From contig CALIFM010000244.1 in the NCBI GenBank assembly GCA_938021685.1, forward strand, positions 1 to 5,635: DNA of 5,635 bases, read 5' to 3'. Positions 5,512-5,635 of this stretch are shown in pieces. Within the stretch, counting starts at the first letter, position 1. The number at the start of each line of letters is the position of its first letter. A model generated the notes under the pieces. The model was not told the origin of the DNA and ran no database searches. It saw nothing but the letters and a program-made list of their open reading frames with translations. The DNA comes from an uncultured Gammaproteobacteria bacterium. GTDB taxonomy: Bacteria > Pseudomonadota > Gammaproteobacteria > Arenicellales > Poriferihabitantaceae. Both the position numbers and the translations under genes were made by a program.

Positions 5512-5531
5512 TAATACTACATAAATGTAGT
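5506..5531. promoter_or_regulatory. Three-arm repeat able to form two alternative hairpins (attenuator-like)
   Basis: ATGTAG (5506-5511), CTACAT (5517-5522) and ATGTAG (5525-5530) follow each other. Arms 1 and 2 belong to a perfect 8+1+8 palindrome (5506-5522) that contains the stop codon of the Lar-like gene. Arms 2 and 3 form a 6-7 bp stem (5516-5531) followed by a short T-rich stretch (TTTTGTT). Only one of the two hairpins can form at a time. The second could be a weak, AT-rich terminator. Regulatory use is inference. Confidence 0.4.
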
Positions 5532-5557
5532 TTTGTTACAAGAAAGGCGATAACGAT

Positions 5558-5635
5558 ATGATTATGATGAGAGCGTTGGTCAGTTTGGAAATAAAAAGGT
5601 ACTTCCTGGAGCCTCTACACAACGCGGGGATTTGC
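5558..5635 (+). CDS. Start of an unidentified gene (partial, runs off the window)
   Basis: ATG 5558 is preceded by GAAAGG (5542-5547) at 10-base spacing and stays open for 26 codons to the window edge. ATG 5564 and ATG 5567 are in-frame alternatives. The visible residues begin MIMMRALVSLEIKRYF and look helical, with mixed hydrophobic and basic residues. That is too little to identify a family. Its distance from the Lar-like gene (46 bases, containing the alternative hairpins) suggests that it may be expressed separately from or at a lower level than the upstream genes. Confidence 0.5.
   Translation, partial: MIMMRALVSLEIKRYFLEPLHNAGIC

Noticed and set aside
5533..5562. TTGTTA and TATGAT as a promoter for the last partial gene
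   Set aside because: The -10-like hexamer would overlap the ATG 5558 start, so the transcript would begin inside the gene. The hexamer is better explained by coding sequence.

Overview
The window looks like the late region of a phage or prophage of a Gram-negative, probably gammaproteobacterial, host. All convincing genes are on the + strand. They are tightly packed with short overlaps, and several use TTG or GTG starts. I see no RNA genes, transposase, CRISPR array or attachment site, and no gap over 300 bases lacks a gene. The host assignment is an inference from gene types and promoter style, not from any marker gene.

Region 1 (1-753): the tail of an unidentified gene overlaps a zinc-finger protein that resembles lambdoid late antiterminator Q in its parts: a CxxC/CxxC finger and a C-terminal helix-turn-helix-like segment with a Thr-Trp pair. 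The last codons of this gene hold a TTGACA-17-TAGTAT promoter with a perfect inverted repeat in its spacer. A second -10-like hexamer lies at the predicted transcription start. This matches the layout of a Q-dependent late promoter.

Region 2 (763-2412): three small genes of unknown function, one with a C-terminal membrane segment, are followed by a protein resembling the lambda minor tail protein Z family. No terminase, portal, capsid or tape-measure gene is visible.

Region 3 (2417-4918): two large proteins follow in tandem. The first has clear motifs of polysaccharide lyase family 1 (pectate lyase-like). The second looks like another right-handed beta-helix protein. They have no signal peptide and follow a tail gene, so tailspike or depolymerase roles are the best inference.

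Region 4 (4919-5635): a hairpin sits directly before the ribosome binding site of a small two-helix membrane protein (holin candidate). Next come a degenerate Lar-like (restriction alleviation) protein and a set of three mutually complementary arms that can form two alternative hairpins. The start of another gene runs off the window.

Working model: the Q-like protein modifies RNA polymerase at the promoter near 714-753 and so drives the small genes, tail protein, spikes and membrane protein as one late transcript.
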